A program made the position numbers and the translations under genes. DNA of 48,265 nucleotides from a virus. Below are positions 8,683 through 17,873 of this stretch, piece after piece. Position 1 is the first letter of the stretch; every line of letters begins with the position of its first letter. Under the pieces are notes generated by a model that worked only from the letters and a program-made list of their open reading frames with translations, did not search any database and was not told where the DNA came from. The stretch spans positions 1 through 48,265 of the IMG/VR virus record IMGVR_UViG_3300005613_000103. One strand, 5' to 3'.

Positions 8683-9558
8683 CTACTCTCCAACCTTCAA
8701 CCGAGACGCAGTCGATGAAAGTTCCCCGGATTTGATACCCTTGATCGCCTTCACCGTGGTAGCCGACCCAAGCCCCTTGCCCTTTTTGAGCATGGCATCC
8801 CAAAGGGGGTTCTCTTTGTCACCACGAATCTTGAACCCCAAAAAATAGATGTCATCCCCTGAATCCCCTGGCTCGATCTCGAACCATATCTCCGAACCAC
8901 CCTCCGCACTGGACGGTCTTCCACCACCGTTGAACGTGTACTTTTTCTCAGTCTTTTTCGCGACAGACGCAGCGATCGACTTTCCAACAGCCCCGGCAGC
9001 CTTGGTTGCTGGCCCCCAACGACCAAAGTCCCCACCAATGACGCTCGCCTCGTCCACTGCCATGGACTCAGCTACGGCACGCGCTGCACGAGAGACGTCA
9101 TCGTCAACATGGGACTCAACCGCAGCAGGCTTCCTGCGAACTGGCTCGTCGTCATCATCATCGTCGTCGTCGTCGCAACCACCCTCGCCCAGCTCAAACG
9201 CCATGAGCATCTTCTCCAGGGTGTCCATTTCTTCGTCGCCACCCTCGGACATCTCATCGTCAGAGTCATCATCCTCTGACTCAGCCGCCTGCAACACGGA
9301 CTTGGCCGCCTCCAGGGGATCAACTCCACCAGCATAATACTGAGTCCAGTCGTACCCCGGGAACAGCTCCCCAGACGTCATGCCGGTGTTGTCCTCCAGA
9401 TACCGGTCAACAGCCTTCATCCAATCCGACAGCTTCTGGCTCTCCTCGTCGACAACCTTCTTCCTCATCTCTTTTTTCTTGCTGCCCCTCGATGACTTCT
9501 TGCAACCCTCCATCACCGAATCCCTGATCTCTCGAATCACATCCAAACGACGAGTCAT
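8683..9558 (-). CDS. Acidic internal head-region protein upstream of portal
   Basis: A 291-residue protein ending 3 bases before the portal start. It has a basic N terminus (KKSSRGSKKKEMRKK), a middle with long acid runs (SEDDDSDDEMSEGGDEEMD, then a run of nine Asp), and a more ordered C-terminal third with WFEIEPGDSGDDIYFLGFKI. FELGEGG just before the Asp run matches the L-x-E protease site seen in the neighbouring polyprotein, so it may be cut into a basic/acidic leader and a packaged C-terminal domain. The family is unknown to me. The start has GGGAGG at good spacing. Confidence 0.75.
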   Translation of the reverse strand: MTRRLDVIREIRDSVMEGCKKSSRGSKKKEMRKKVVDEESQKLSDWMKAVDRYLEDNTGMTSGELFPGYDWTQYYAGGVDPLEAAKSVLQAAESEDDDSDDEMSEGGDEEMDTLEKMLMAFELGEGGCDDDDDDDDDEPVRRKPAAVESHVDDDVSRAARAVAESMAVDEASVIGGDFGRWGPATKAAGAVGKSIAASVAKKTEKKYTFNGGGRPSSAEGGSEIWFEIEPGDSGDDIYFLGFKIRGDKENPLWDAMLKKGKGLGSATTVKAIKGIKSGELSSTASRLKVGE

Positions 9559-9590
9559 AAAATCCTCCCGGGGTGACTAATTTAACAGAA

Positions 9591-12500
9591 TCAAACAGAA
9601 AACTTATCCTTGACCATCTTGACGACCATCTGAGCCCTCCTCGCAGCATCGGCACCACGGATCGACCTCAATATCCCAAGCCTCTTCTTCATCTCCTCGT
9701 CACTGTCAGCCAGGAAAACCTCGAAAAACACAGAATCAATCGTCATGCCTGCGAGCCACGAAACAACCGTAGGGATCGCATCCTTCTTGAGCGCCTGAAT
9801 CCACGGGACCTCTTTGAGATCCCTGGCCAGTTCGGCGGTCGACCGGTAGACCTTCTGTTTGGCCTCGCCGATCAGGTCGTCGCGCATCTGACGAACAGCA
9901 TCCAGCTCGACGTCCTCTGCGAACTTCTTCCCGAAAAGCTTGCTCGCGATGCTCTTGCCCTTCTTGGTAAAGACAACAACATCGCCCTTGCCATCAGAAC
10001 TCCACTTGACCTTGGCTAAGCCCTTCTTGGAAAGCTCAACCCGGGCTTCCGTCGAGGAGGCACCCCCCTTGTATCCCTTGGTCGTCGACAGATCGTTGAA
10101 CAACCTCTTGGCCGCATCAGACAGCCCCTCATAGGCTGACAGCTGAGTCGGCGTGAGAGCCTTCTTGTTGAGATCGTAGTAGCCCTCTTCCAGCTCGACG
10201 TCCTCTTGTGCGAGGTAGTCCAACCAAGCAACACCACTTCTCTTGAACTTCGGATACAGCTCAGTGACCCTCGGTCTCTTATCGACATCAAAGAAACCAC
10301 TCAGCGCCCTGGTCGCCACTTTAAGAGCCTCAAGATTGATCCTGCTCCCCGTCTCGTACATCGAGGGGGAAGCCTGGTGATGAGAGTAATCAGCCGGAAC
10401 ACCAGACGTCACATGAACCTCACCGTAGTTGGCGCGATCCATCTGGCCAAGATCCCTCACAGCGACATACCCACCACCCATCCGGCCATCATTTCTGAAG
10501 ATCATGGAGCCCTTCTGAGTGTCCAAGAAGTCAAAACCAGCCTGGAGAAGCGCTCTCTTGATGAAAGGAAAAGTCTTCTTCGGGTCTAGCCCCCTGCGGT
10601 TCCTGGTCGTTTCATCCAGCTCGACATCTTCGTTGAGCTTGTTCACAACAGCATCGATGTTCTTCTGCCAGGAGTTCTTGACCCCGACAATCTTCAGCAG
10701 AGAAGCCTTGTGTCCGTTACTGACAAAGGACTCACGCTCGTCCTTGACCGCGTCCTTGTCTCTATCTCCAAACTCAACGCTCCACTTCCCACTCGGAGAA
10801 ACCTTGGAAAGCAGAACGTAGTATCCATACTTCGCCTCGCTCAGCTCGACGTCTTCCCCCAGCCAGTTCTTCGGTGCCGCCTTCTTGATCGCACGCTGGA
10901 TAGTCTGCGCCGCCTTGCTGCCCAGATCGTTGAAGTAGATCTTCCCCCTATCCCACTGCGCAATCCCTCGGCCACCGATCCACTCGCCGTCCAGACGCTT
11001 GCCATCAGTGGATAGCTTCTTGCCGTCCATCGGCTTCTTATCCAGGAATGCGTCAATAACCTTCTTAGTCCCAGCGTTCATAGAACTCTCCATGACCCCA
11101 TCAACAGCCTCTGGGATCATGCCCTTGCTGTCCTTGATGGTCTTCTGGACCCGCTTGAAATAGTTCCCGAAGTGCTTGACAATCTGGTCCGGTGTCCCTG
11201 ACTTCTTGCGCCAGCCAAACTTGACACTGCCGAACGCCATGTGAGACCCAGGCTCAGGCTTGACCAACAATTTCCCACCCTGGATCAGCTCAGCCTGGAG
11301 CTTGCCTTGCAACGTATCGTCTTCATTTACACCGTAGACAAAGAACTTCTGGAACGCCCTGTCGTTCATCCATATCTTATGCGGCACCTTGGAGATGTCC
11401 TTCTCCAGAGCCGTCACAATGTAGATCGCCTTTTCCCCAAGACTCTTCTGCACCTCGCATGTCAGAACAGCCCCCGGAGGCATGTACCTCTCGATCTCTT
11501 TCCTGATCCTGACAGCCAGCTTCTGTGCCTCGCCAGACGGGTTGTCAGCCTTGGAGCGAGCGAGAACATTGTAGACGTCCCCCTCGTCCAGGTCGAAGTC
11601 TTCCCCAAAAGAAGCCTTCTTCGCGTCGCTGTGGCTCAACCAATTTAGGTACTTCGGCGGTTGCTTCATCACGCCACCACCGTCAAATTTGACTTGAACC
11701 GACTTCTTGCTCACCTTGATGATCTTCCCGTAATCACGATAGATAACGGAATACACCCGATCCCCAACCTTCAGCTCCGACGTGTCCTTGATCTCGTTGC
11801 TCTTCTTGGGATACGCACCCTCGCCCAGATCGACGTCTTCGTGTTGGGCAGAAAGATTCTCCATGTCCCAACCCTTGATCCACGCTTTCATCACCTGCAC
11901 AGGGGTCGTGCCTTGTCCTTTTTTCTTGAGCATCGGGATGAGACCCTTGTCAGCCGCTGGCACCCGCTTCTTTCCAGCAAGGAACGCCTCGCGACCCATC
12001 TTGAACGCCTTCATCTCGTGCTTGCCAAACATCCGCGCTTCGTCCAGCTCGACATCCTCACGAACAGCTTGCGCACCCTTCAGCACGGCAAAATACTGCA
12101 TCGGCATCCCATCCTCCGTTCGCTCGCTGAAGATGTGATAAACCGGCCAGTGGACGTCATTGGCAATGGACCTGGCTGACTTGGGGTTCTCGACAGCAAA
12201 CAGGTAAACCTGCGCCAGTGGAGGAACCTCCTCACTCTCGACCCCCAGACTGTGGGCATACGCGACACCAATGAAGATCGAATTGTTGGGCATCATTATC
12301 GCATTGTAGAAGTCGCTGCGCTTCATCCCGCGCTTCCCTTTTCCAGGGAACATCGGCGGTTTCTCGAAAACCCTTCCGGATTTAAGCTTCGCACCCAGCC
12401 GCTTTGCCAACTTCTCATTGTACGCAGACGGACTTCTGCCTCGCCCCTGCCAGTGGATGACACCTTCCTCTTCTATGACGTCCTCCCCAAGCTTCATCCC

Positions 12501-12869
12501 GCGCAAGGCCGCGCCCACTTCTCGACTCACCGTGTTGCTCACCGCTTCGAGGTGGTCCAAGTATTCCTTGGTTTCCCAGGTCCCCTCAAATGCTGGCAGG
12601 GAAATCTTCTTGTCATTGCCGCCGCAGGTCACCACAACAGAATCGATCACGTTGTAGCCAATCGAGGGGTACGGAGCCCAGCCGATGGACACAGAGACAT
12701 CTCCTCCGACGCTCTCCCACCGTCTGGCACTCTCGGAAAAAGATCTGGCCGGGACAAGCCCCATATCACCAAGGATTTTCTCGACACGATCCCAGAACGC
12801 CGCATCAACATACTCGTTGTTCCAAATCCTGCTCTCTTCAATCCTCGGCGCTGCCCAGTCGATTCCCAT
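9591..12869 (-). CDS. Multi-module polyprotein with repeated EDVELxE protease-site linkers
   Basis: This 1,092-residue protein is built of unlike modules joined by a recurring linker. The linkers are near residues 129-134 (EDVIEE), 271-277 (EDVELDE), 344-350 (EDVDLGE), 423-429 (EDFDLDE), 672-678 (EDVELSE), 748-753 (EDVELDE), 889-895 (EDVELEE) and 985-990 (EDVELD, then Ala); DLIGE at 998-1002 is a further site. All but the last EDVELD end in (L/I)-x-E, the T4 gp21 cut pattern, and usually a small residue follows. The modules between are about 65 to 245 residues; one (351-422) looks like an SH3/KOW-type domain (KVGDRVYSVIYRDYGKIIKV), others are basic and DNA-binding in character. It lies between terminase and portal. 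I infer an internal head polyprotein cut by the prohead protease; module functions are unknown. Confidence 0.8.
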   Translation of the reverse strand: MGIDWAAPRIEESRIWNNEYVDAAFWDRVEKILGDMGLVPARSFSESARRWESVGGDVSVSIGWAPYPSIGYNVIDSVVVTCGGNDKKISLPAFEGTWETKEYLDHLEAVSNTVSREVGAALRGMKLGEDVIEEEGVIHWQGRGRSPSAYNEKLAKRLGAKLKSGRVFEKPPMFPGKGKRGMKRSDFYNAIMMPNNSIFIGVAYAHSLGVESEEVPPLAQVYLFAVENPKSARSIANDVHWPVYHIFSERTEDGMPMQYFAVLKGAQAVREDVELDEARMFGKHEMKAFKMGREAFLAGKKRVPAADKGLIPMLKKKGQGTTPVQVMKAWIKGWDMENLSAQHEDVDLGEGAYPKKSNEIKDTSELKVGDRVYSVIYRDYGKIIKVSKKSVQVKFDGGGVMKQPPKYLNWLSHSDAKKASFGEDFDLDEGDVYNVLARSKADNPSGEAQKLAVRIRKEIERYMPPGAVLTCEVQKSLGEKAIYIVTALEKDISKVPHKIWMNDRAFQKFFVYGVNEDDTLQGKLQAELIQGGKLLVKPEPGSHMAFGSVKFGWRKKSGTPDQIVKHFGNYFKRVQKTIKDSKGMIPEAVDGVMESSMNAGTKKVIDAFLDKKPMDGKKLSTDGKRLDGEWIGGRGIAQWDRGKIYFNDLGSKAAQTIQRAIKKAAPKNWLGEDVELSEAKYGYYVLLSKVSPSGKWSVEFGDRDKDAVKDERESFVSNGHKASLLKIVGVKNSWQKNIDAVVNKLNEDVELDETTRNRRGLDPKKTFPFIKRALLQAGFDFLDTQKGSMIFRNDGRMGGGYVAVRDLGQMDRANYGEVHVTSGVPADYSHHQASPSMYETGSRINLEALKVATRALSGFFDVDKRPRVTELYPKFKRSGVAWLDYLAQEDVELEEGYYDLNKKALTPTQLSAYEGLSDAAKRLFNDLSTTKGYKGGASSTEARVELSKKGLAKVKWSSDGKGDVVVFTKKGKSIASKLFGKKFAEDVELDAVRQMRDDLIGEAKQKVYRSTAELARDLKEVPWIQALKKDAIPTVVSWLAGMTIDSVFFEVFLADSDEEMKKRLGILRSIRGADAARRAQMVVKMVKDKFSV

Positions 12870-12880
12870 TTTCCTCTCCT

Positions 12881-15800
12881 TTACCCGGTAAAAATCACCG
12901 GACCTGCTCTGTCGCTTGCCAACTGCGGTGCCTCATCGCCAGACCGCTTCATGGTTCTCCTGATCCACTCACTGTCCGCCGAGTCATCTTCGTGCTCACT
13001 GATCCCAATCTCCAGGGGCGTCCCGTATGCCAAGTTGTTCGACAGCGAATACGCCACACCCGCAAGACTATCACTGACATCTTTGCTATTATGAACAAAC
13101 ACACCAGCACAGAGTGCAAAGTTATGATGCTCATCAACCTCTAAGTCGTACACGGGAACTGGCTCATCAAGGGAGACAGGAATCACGGCTCTGACCTTGT
13201 GGTTCTCTCCACCGTGTGCCTCCACGAATGCTCCCCAGTCTGAAAAACCGTTCTCCTTGAGCACGCGAACAACGACGTTTCTGCTACACCCGATCCTCCG
13301 TGCTGCACCGTTCGTCGTCTTCTCGTCACTCGCCTCAACGAGGCTCTCGATTGTGACGTCGCCGCGAAACCAATGAGAACCTCTCGATCTCTCAGCCGCC
13401 AACGCGCTTCGCTCCTCACTCGTCATCCTGTGCATCGTCTTGCGCATTGACTCAGAGTGCACGCGCCTGCCATCCTCGCTCAAATTGAACGCCTGCAAAG
13501 CCTGCGCTACCTTCTTGCTGTATTCCTCGTCATCCCTGTGCCTCTCCTCGGCATGGACTCGCGAATGCACCGACTTGTCCCTGACTTCGAGGTTGTCTGG
13601 ACTGTTGTTGGTCTTGTTTCCGTCGATGTGATGAACTATCGAGCCACTGGGAACACCACCCAGTAACTCATCCGCAACCATGTGGTGAGTGAGAGCACGA
13701 TGCGCATCCCTGTTCGATACCCGTTCATACCCACCGTTCACCGGCCATGCCCTCTTGATCGACATCAAACGATCTACACCGGGTACGAGGTCCTTGGCCT
13801 CCTTGTAGGTCCCGTCCCTCAACATCCATCGGTGATCAGGGGTGCAGCGAGCGACAGCGCCACTGTCGAGCACAACATCAACAAGGTCGCAGGTCGTCTT
13901 TGTCATCCGCCCTCTTGCCATCCCAGGAACTATCCTTCCATCCAGGGTTGAAGAGTAGACCCATGCCTCACGGCCATCGAGTTCAGCCATTGTCGGCATC
14001 GTTCCGTCAAGCAGAGGAACCCTCGTATCGCCAGTGAAGCACCCAGACTCCGGATGATCAATCTTTCGCACCTTCTCGTTGCGCTCAAGAGCCTTCAACT
14101 CATTCAGCAAAATGGGATAATCGTAGAAACTCAGCCGACCCTCATAGATCGCACCCTTCAGCGCATCGTAGCCATCCGTGTTCTTGTCCACGGAGAAGAT
14201 CTCAGCCTTCATCCCCTGCTGCCTGAATTTCTGCAACGATTCCGCAGACTGGAACGAGTCCATCGTTACACGGGTGATCGGAAATCCATGATGCATGAAC
14301 CCATAAACAAGACCCCGAATCGCACCAATGTCAATCTCCCCGTCAGGAGGCGGCTCAATCCTCAGCACGAGATCGACCTCGATCAATGGCGCAGTCTCCT
14401 TCATCGGCGTCCCGTCATCGAGTCTCCTTTCGACGTCTATATGATCAACCGTGTGAGCAATGCAGATCCCAGCCGGGTCTGTCTTCCCCAAGCTCAGATC
14501 GATGTGGACATGACGCTGAGCATGAGGGTGTCTCCTCGGCTCGACAACCTCCTCGTAGACCCCAGGTGCCACCCGCCTGCGCACGCGCCTGGAAATGGCT
14601 CTCCAGTCGATAGACGGACGGTCCCCTGTCTTCCAGGTCTCAGTCCTCAGCGGATGGAACAACGTCGGGTCAACAGCATGATCGATCCGCTCCGGCATCT
14701 GGAAGTACAAGGACACCGTCGAGGTAACCACACCACCGATGTCCCGGATGCTGTCCTCAAGGTTACGCTCAAAATCGCTGCGAAAATTCTCAGGCACGTG
14801 CAGGAATCTGCACCCCTGATCATACAGGCTATCACGCCCATCCTTGCCAATGCTCTCGTACTCGTGATCCGTGAGAATCTTGTGTTTTATCTCGTTAGCA
14901 CCAACCAGAACCCAGAACCTCTCCTTCGAGAACCTCTCCGGTGGCTGGACGTCATAGAGTGCATAATCACGCACAAACATCGTCGGCTCATTTCGAGCCT
15001 GGACAATGCGCCTGTTCGTGAACGACTCCTTGTCCCTCGCCGACGACGACATGAAAAGCTTGCCAGGCAAACTGCCAGCTCGCTCATATCGAGACTTCAT
15101 CCTCCGCGTGATCGACGCATGAAGCATCTCGGCAAACGACTTCCCGCCAGAGAGCTTCTGACTGCTCCTCAGCGTGCTGCCCTCCAGGAACTCAGTCTCG
15201 TCAATGATGCCGCCGAAGACGTTCCTACCCAGCGCATCTGCCGAACGAGCAGATACAGCAATTACCCTGATGTTCTTCTCGCGATGGACCAGATCGGATG
15301 TGCTGATGTGGATGTCTTGCGAGTTGAAATACGGACTCGTCTCTATCATCCTCTTCACACCACCAAACGTCACCTCGCGAGCAAGCTTGTGGTCACGGTT
15401 GAAACAGACCAGAACAATCTCAGAGTCCGGCATCAACCCAAATGTGGCCTGTGGGTCAGTGAGAGCACACAGTAAGTAAAACTCCCTGATGAGGCCCATG
15501 TTGCAAAACGTCGTCTTGCCTGAACCAATCGACCCCGTGATGATGATCTCGTTGTACTTCCCAGCATCAAGTTCGATCAGATCTGACTTCCATCTTGGGA
15601 ACAAGTTCTTACCTGACCGGCCAAGATAATCATCGCTGATCAGGAACTCCTCAACAGGAACTATCTGCTCGTCGTAGTCAGCAGAGGCAAGAGCATGCCA
15701 GTTCTGAGAGTAGGAGATAAGCTCTTCCTGGCTGTCAAAATCACCGTCGCCTCGAAGGTGCCCCAGGACGTCAAGCTCATCGAGAACACAGACGAACGCC

Positions 15801-15907
15801 CTCTTCTCCTCCGGCGACATCTGAGAAAGACGGTGCCTGAACCACGATCGCTTCTCGGCAAGCGTCCGCTGCGAGATGTTCCTTCCATCTTTCGTCGTGA
15901 CAATCAT
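12881..15907 (-). CDS. Terminase large subunit (TerL), interrupted by an intein
   Basis: The packaging motor ATPase and headful nuclease. Walker A is GSIGSGKTT at 125-133 and Walker B GGIIDETE at 232-239. The RNase H-like nuclease carries HVHIDLSLG (Asp 470), VTMDSF (Asp 550) and, after the intein, SKDVSDS (Asp 943/946). The intein spans residues 623-940 and sits in the nuclease domain at HPESG/SKDVSD, a site commonly invaded in phage terminases. Without it the protein is 690 residues, usual for large-phage TerL. It starts with an ATGA overlap with the gene upstream, so the two are translationally coupled. Confidence 0.93.
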   Translation of the reverse strand: MIVTTKDGRNISQRTLAEKRSWFRHRLSQMSPEEKRAFVCVLDELDVLGHLRGDGDFDSQEELISYSQNWHALASADYDEQIVPVEEFLISDDYLGRSGKNLFPRWKSDLIELDAGKYNEIIITGSIGSGKTTFCNMGLIREFYLLCALTDPQATFGLMPDSEIVLVCFNRDHKLAREVTFGGVKRMIETSPYFNSQDIHISTSDLVHREKNIRVIAVSARSADALGRNVFGGIIDETEFLEGSTLRSSQKLSGGKSFAEMLHASITRRMKSRYERAGSLPGKLFMSSSARDKESFTNRRIVQARNEPTMFVRDYALYDVQPPERFSKERFWVLVGANEIKHKILTDHEYESIGKDGRDSLYDQGCRFLHVPENFRSDFERNLEDSIRDIGGVVTSTVSLYFQMPERIDHAVDPTLFHPLRTETWKTGDRPSIDWRAISRRVRRRVAPGVYEEVVEPRRHPHAQRHVHIDLSLGKTDPAGICIAHTVDHIDVERRLDDGTPMKETAPLIEVDLVLRIEPPPDGEIDIGAIRGLVYGFMHHGFPITRVTMDSFQSAESLQKFRQQGMKAEIFSVDKNTDGYDALKGAIYEGRLSFYDYPILLNELKALERNEKVRKIDHPESGCFTGDTRVPLLDGTMPTMAELDGREAWVYSSTLDGRIVPGMARGRMTKTTCDLVDVVLDSGAVARCTPDHRWMLRDGTYKEAKDLVPGVDRLMSIKRAWPVNGGYERVSNRDAHRALTHHMVADELLGGVPSGSIVHHIDGNKTNNSPDNLEVRDKSVHSRVHAEERHRDDEEYSKKVAQALQAFNLSEDGRRVHSESMRKTMHRMTSEERSALAAERSRGSHWFRGDVTIESLVEASDEKTTNGAARRIGCSRNVVVRVLKENGFSDWGAFVEAHGGENHKVRAVIPVSLDEPVPVYDLEVDEHHNFALCAGVFVHNSKDVSDSLAGVAYSLSNNLAYGTPLEIGISEHEDDSADSEWIRRTMKRSGDEAPQLASDRAGPVIFTG
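13088..14041 (-). mobile_element. Intein with HNH homing endonuclease in the terminase gene
   Basis: A 318-residue intein starts at Cys 623 (CFTGDTRVPLLDGTMPTMAEL) and ends VFVHN before Ser+1. Splicing blocks CTPDHRWMLRDG and PVYDLEVDEHHNFAL are present. An HNH endonuclease is inserted: HMVADELLG, IVHHIDGNKTNNSPDNLEV, then HSRVHAEERH, followed by a DNA-binding tail (RIGCSRNVVVRVLKENG). The block A segment and the domain order match the portal intein, so the two are paralogous, diverged copies in one genome. Splicing residues appear intact. Confidence 0.9.
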
Positions 15908-16773
15908 GAGCCACCGTCTTTGCCTGACTCATCATCAATCACCTCCAGCTTTGTGGCTCGCGCCTTCATCTTCCGGATCGGTCCCTTCTTGGCGACAGGC
16001 TTCATCTTCTTCTTCTTGGTCTTCTTACCCGTCGCAACCTTGCGCTTCTTTTTTGGCGCATCGCCAACCCCGTTGCTGATTAAATCGTCAAGCAACTCAT
16101 CGTCACCCACAATGGTCTCGACAAGCTCCATCACCCGGTGCCTTGACTCCGGATTGGCAATCACCCTAGAGACGTCTACCCTACCAGGGGAACCGCTGCC
16201 TATGCGCTGCTTCCCATCGGCATCCCTGCCGGTGTCCCCGCGCTTCTCGTAATGCTTCAACAGCGAGTCCCCAAGCATGTTCAGCGCAATGAATTCCTTG
16301 TGTGTGCCAGAAAACAACTTGTTCAGGTTGCGCTCCGTCTCGACCTCCATGTCGATCCGCCGAGCCATGCTCCCAAACTGCCTCTGGAGTTCACGAAGAA
16401 CACCGTCTGCGTTACTCGGATCAAGATCGTGAACAGGAGCAACCTCTCTCTCAACGTCATCGGAGAGCATCTTCTCCCGCTGATCCCTGAGCGCCGACAG
16501 GATAGTCCCATCAGGCAGCTTCTCCATCTCCCCCTTTTCCCGGATATGCTTGATGATCGCCCGCAGGAATACGCCCTCCTGGAGCATCTTTCGCACCTCT
16601 GGCCAGCATTCCAGGCGCATGAGGACCGTCTCAGGGTCACGAACGGCAGACGTCCTCTGAGGTCTCACTCTCGTTGTCACACTCGCCTTCTCTCGTCGAT
16701 TATTCTCGCCCGGAGTCCGTCCAAGCCTGTTTAGTGACGCTGCATCCCTATCCATGTCCTCTTCATCCATCAT
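15904..16773 (-). CDS. Candidate terminase small subunit
   Basis: A 289-residue protein overlapping the TerL start by four bases (ATGA). A helical central part (residues about 45-180, with RLECWPEVRKMLQEG and LRELQRQFGSMARRI) is followed by a very basic tail (KKKRKVATGKKTKKKKMKP). Position directly before TerL, size, helix content and a basic DNA-binding tail suit a small terminase, which recognises and loads DNA. I see no diagnostic motif, so this remains a positional inference; a DNA-binding head protein is the alternative. Confidence 0.55.
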   Translation of the reverse strand: MMDEEDMDRDAASLNRLGRTPGENNRREKASVTTRVRPQRTSAVRDPETVLMRLECWPEVRKMLQEGVFLRAIIKHIREKGEMEKLPDGTILSALRDQREKMLSDDVEREVAPVHDLDPSNADGVLRELQRQFGSMARRIDMEVETERNLNKLFSGTHKEFIALNMLGDSLLKHYEKRGDTGRDADGKQRIGSGSPGRVDVSRVIANPESRHRVMELVETIVGDDELLDDLISNGVGDAPKKKRKVATGKKTKKKKMKPVAKKGPIRKMKARATKLEVIDDESGKDGGS

Positions 16774-17507
16774 GAACTATCCGCTATTACTGTATCCGAT
16801 TCCGCGTGTTTTTTGCAAAACTCCACCACGGACGCCAAACTCCGTGGATCGAGATTCCCCCTGGAAATCTCCTGCCTTACCCGCTCATTCCTGAATCCGC
16901 ACAGCTTGGCAATATCTGCAACAGTATACAACCATTGAGATTTCGGCCTCCCCTGCTTAAAGACGTCTGCCAAGAACTCGTCGAGCACGTCATCCATTCG
17001 GACTACTTCCGAAAGCCTGAGCATCCCAGTGCTCACCACAGCAATCGCAACCTTCGACAGGACGATGATGTTGTCATCCTTGATGTTGAACGGATTGCCG
17101 TCACGTGGATAACCACGATACCCGTCAGGAAGTTTCCCGAACTTCTTCGACGCCACCCATGTTCGATAGTGCGTGTACTGGGGATGAGTCTCTCCCGGCT
17201 TTGAAACCACACGCCCACTACTGGTAATCTTGGTCTTGATGTACCGATACAGCTCCCCCCTGTTCCACCTCCACAGCGGCATCTCACCACCCTTGCCCAC
17301 ATGTTTTCCACAGGCATCACCCTCCGGGACAAGCACCGTACACCCGTTTACCCCGCAGAGATCCCACTCGATTTTCGGATACCGCGCCTCCCAGTACATC
17401 TCCCCAAGCTTTTTATCCACATGGTTGATCGAGGGGAAAATACCGTTAAGCAGAAACATCTTCCGAAAAGACTGCGAACGCATCCAAAGCGAAATGAACT
17501 TTGCCAT
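16770..17507 (-). CDS. HNH-like DNA-binding protein lacking the catalytic His
   Basis: A 245-residue protein. Residues about 50-70 form a zinc-knuckle-like Cys/His group (CGVNGC, CGKH). RTWVASKKFGKLPDGYRGYPRDGNPFNIKDDNIIVLSK has the layout of an HNH nuclease (vHHxDGnpxNNxxxNLxxLs), but the first His pair is Gly-Tyr-Pro and the second catalytic position is altered, so cutting is unlikely. The C terminus has a helix-turn-helix (TVADIAKLCGFRNERVRQEIS). It overlaps the next gene by four bases and belongs to the packaging operon; a domesticated homing-nuclease fold used for DNA recognition is my inference. Confidence 0.6.
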   Translation of the reverse strand: MAKFISLWMRSQSFRKMFLLNGIFPSINHVDKKLGEMYWEARYPKIEWDLCGVNGCTVLVPEGDACGKHVGKGGEMPLWRWNRGELYRYIKTKITSSGRVVSKPGETHPQYTHYRTWVASKKFGKLPDGYRGYPRDGNPFNIKDDNIIVLSKVAIAVVSTGMLRLSEVVRMDDVLDEFLADVFKQGRPKSQWLYTVADIAKLCGFRNERVRQEISRGNLDPRSLASVVEFCKKHAESDTVIADSS

Positions 17508-17549
17508 CTACGACCCCGCCAGAATCAATCAATCTCTAAATCAGACGAC

Positions 17550-17873
17550 CTACCGACTCAGCAAGAAATCCGCCATCTCTTTGCCCTTGCGATACAGAAA
17601 TCCGGAGACCTTCTCACCCGGAAATGTGGCCAGCTTTCTTGGATCAAGATGCATCGACCGGGCACTCCCAAAAGCAACCTGATCCGAAGATGCGTAAATC
17701 GCCTGCGGCTTGAGCCAGATCCTCACACCATCCTTCGACGCATGCGGGATCTTGAGATTCGCTTTCACCGTCCATCCATTGTCATTCAGCATGTCGAGCA
17801 GCTCGCCCTGAGCCATGCCGTAAGTCATCTTCTTCTTGGCCTCTTCGATATACGAACGACGTCTGAGCCCCAT
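17550..17873 (-). CDS. Possible internal in-frame product with capsid tag
   Basis: An ATG at 17873 lies in frame inside the polyprotein and is preceded by GAGAGGAG with 7 bases spacing, a better ribosome binding site than many genes here. The 107-residue product would begin MGLRRRSYIEE, the same tag that starts the separate genes at 21932, 22547 and 23090. Either it is also made on its own, or it was once a separate gene that fused to the one upstream. The rest (KMTYGMAQGELLDMLNDNGW onward) is basic and globular; family not recognised. Confidence 0.5.
   Translation of the reverse strand: MGLRRRSYIEEAKKKMTYGMAQGELLDMLNDNGWTVKANLKIPHASKDGVRIWLKPQAIYASSDQVAFGSARSMHLDPRKLATFPGEKVSGFLYRKGKEMADFLLSR

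Noticed and set aside
14054-15475. Long plus-strand open frame (over 470 codons) opposite the terminase
   Set aside because: It lies antisense to a certain gene, has no start signals and an implausible His/Arg/Leu-rich composition.
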